Source: Pseudomonas chlororaphis subsp. aurantiaca
GTDB lineage: Bacteria; Pseudomonadota; Gammaproteobacteria; Pseudomonadales; Pseudomonadaceae
DNA: 64,000 bases
Reading direction: 5' to 3'
Assembly: GCF_013466605.1 (NCBI RefSeq)
Contig: NZ_CP059162.1
Location: 2,728,001 to 2,792,000 of the forward strand
Position numbers and translations under genes: made by a program. The notes beneath the pieces are model-generated. The model saw only the letters and a program-made list of their open reading frames with translations. It was not told where the DNA came from and did no database searches. The stretch's first letter is position 1. Every line of letters begins with the position of its first letter. This document shows positions 63,041 through 64,000 of this stretch, piece after piece.

Positions 63041-64000
63041 ATGGCCCGATTGCTCGACACCACTCCCAAGCACGATGGTTTTCGCCTGCCCGGCGAATTC
63101 GAAGCCAAGGCCGGTTGTTGGCTCGGCTGGCCGGAGCGCACCGATGTCTGGCGCAACGGCGCCAAGCCGGCGCAGAAGGTCTGGGTGCAGGTCGTCACGG
63201 CGATTGCCCAGAGCGAACCGGTTACCGTCTGCGCTTCCGCCGCGCAGTTCGCCAATGCCCGCCGCCTGTTGCCGCCGCAGGTGCGGGTGGTGGAAATGAC
63301 CTGCAACGACACCTGGTTTCGCGACAGCGGCCCGTGTTTCGTGGTCAACGACCAGAGTGGCGAGGTGCGTGGCGTCGACTTCGAGTTCAACGCCTACGGC
63401 GGCCTCGACGGCGGCCTGTATTACCCCTGGGACAAGGACGATCAGATCGCCAGCAAGATCCTCGAGATCGAAAATGTCGACCGCTATCGTGCGCCGCTGA
63501 TCGCCGAGCTGGGCGGCATCCAGAGCGATGGCCAGGGCAGCATTCTCACCACCGAGCAGTGCCTGCTCAACCGCAATCGCAACCAGCACCTGGGCAAGGC
63601 CGAGGTCACCCGGCGCCTCACCGACTACCTGGGGGCGGAGCAGGTGATCTGGCTGCCACGGGGCTGCAAGTTCGACGAAACCGACGGCCATGTCGACGAC
63701 CTGGCGTGCTTCGTGCGCCCTGGTGAAGTGGTGTTGCAATGGACCGACAACCGCGACGACCCGCAGTGGGAAATCTACCAGGAGGCCTACGACATCCTGC
63801 GCAGCACCCGCGACAGCCGTGGCCGCGAATTGATCGTGCACAAGCTGCCGCAGCCGGACGTGCTGGAATGGACCGCCGCCGAAGCCGAAGGCCTGGATCA
63901 GCTCGACAGCACCCACGAGCGCAAGGCCGGTACGCGGATCTGTGCCTCGTACATCAACTACTACGCCGGCAACAGCTCGATCGTGGTGCCGCTGTTCGGC
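63041..64000 (+). CDS. aguA: Agmatine deiminase, 3' partial
   Basis: First 320 residues of an agmatine deiminase (agmatine to N-carbamoylputrescine), pentein fold; the end is outside the window. Family motifs: FRLPGEFEAKAGCWLGWPER (residues about 14-33), the CNDTWFRDSGPCFVV loop (about 87) and DETDGHVDDLACFVRPGEV (about 212), which carries the catalytic His and Asp. The catalytic Cys lies beyond the edge. The family's EGGSIHVDGEG segment reads ELGGIQSDGQGS here (about 164-175), so the His is Gln. Start ATG 63041 with GACGAGG upstream. Confidence 0.88.
   Translation, partial: MARLLDTTPKHDGFRLPGEFEAKAGCWLGWPERTDVWRNGAKPAQKVWVQVVTAIAQSEPVTVCASAAQFANARRLLPPQVRVVEMTCNDTWFRDSGPCFVVNDQSGEVRGVDFEFNAYGGLDGGLYYPWDKDDQIASKILEIENVDRYRAPLIAELGGIQSDGQGSILTTEQCLLNRNRNQHLGKAEVTRRLTDYLGAEQVIWLPRGCKFDETDGHVDDLACFVRPGEVVLQWTDNRDDPQWEIYQEAYDILRSTRDSRGRELIVHKLPQPDVLEWTAAEAEGLDQLDSTHERKAGTRICASYINYYAGNSSIVVPLFG

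Overview
The window reads as chromosome of a fluorescent Pseudomonas of the P. fluorescens complex. The evidence is the high G+C codon use, the many P. fluorescens-type REP sequences (the TGTAGGAGCGAGC family) between genes, and the families present (OpuAC, GFA, DUF1289, DUF2789, Mrp antiporter, DksA-like, ParRS-like). A rhlA-rhlR-rhlI locus with a PhzR/RhlR-type lux box points to the P. chlororaphis side of that group; this species guess is inference. No tRNA, rRNA, CRISPR, prophage or transposase gene was seen. Genes are dense and mostly housekeeping or metabolic, with a few accessory insertions.

Layout. 1-2.5 kb: end of a sugar (probably myo-inositol) ABC importer. 2.9-8.9 kb: zinc-finger-less DksA-like protein, a chemoreceptor with a C-terminal extra domain, several small conserved unknowns, and an orphan OpuAC-type binding protein. 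9-12.1 kb: TonB-dependent receptor with DUF2946, and a DUF3995 protein. 12.2-18.3 kb: six-gene Mrp/Sha Na+/H+ antiporter operon with fused AB subunit. 19-20.6 kb: divergent DMT exporter and XRE-cupin regulator sharing an operator region. 20.6-25.8 kb: a sigma-54-type sulfur-acquisition cluster that is partly destroyed (two pseudogenes beside each other's intact neighbours). 25.9-31.3 kb: Gfo/Idh oxidoreductase, SDR plus phosphotransferase pair, 2-hydroxyacid dehydrogenase, and a cysteine hydrolase whose leader looks like a threonine-type attenuator. 31.6-36.9 kb: soluble NAD-linked molybdenum formate dehydrogenase (fdsGBAD) behind a structured leader. 37.2-44 kb: serine-type transporter, the rhlI-rhlR-rhlA island lacking rhlB, and acnB. 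44.4-51.8 kb: a 234-bp palindromic miniature element, DUF1289 protein, ANR-controlled universal stress protein, miaE, a ParRS-like two-component system with MipA and a small proline-rich protein, GFA, zinc-ribbon and GNAT proteins. 51.9-61.8 kb: LysR regulator and an itaconate catabolism operon (ich, acyl-CoA dehydrogenase, MmgE/PrpD, ict, ccl) followed by a TRAP transporter. 62-64 kb: LysR regulator and the first part of an agmatine deiminase.

How the genes work together. The itaconate genes make one route: TRAP uptake, CoA activation (Ict), hydration (Ich), cleavage to acetyl-CoA and pyruvate (Ccl); a 16-bp motif is shared upstream of ich and of the TRAP genes. The rhl genes form a quorum-sensing unit that would make HAA surfactant or, with an rhlB elsewhere, rhamnolipid. 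The Fds subunits form one formate:NAD+ oxidoreductase. Gene starts were chosen by Shine-Dalgarno match and family start position, and are stated per gene. No database search was run; all family calls are from recognition of the translated sequences.
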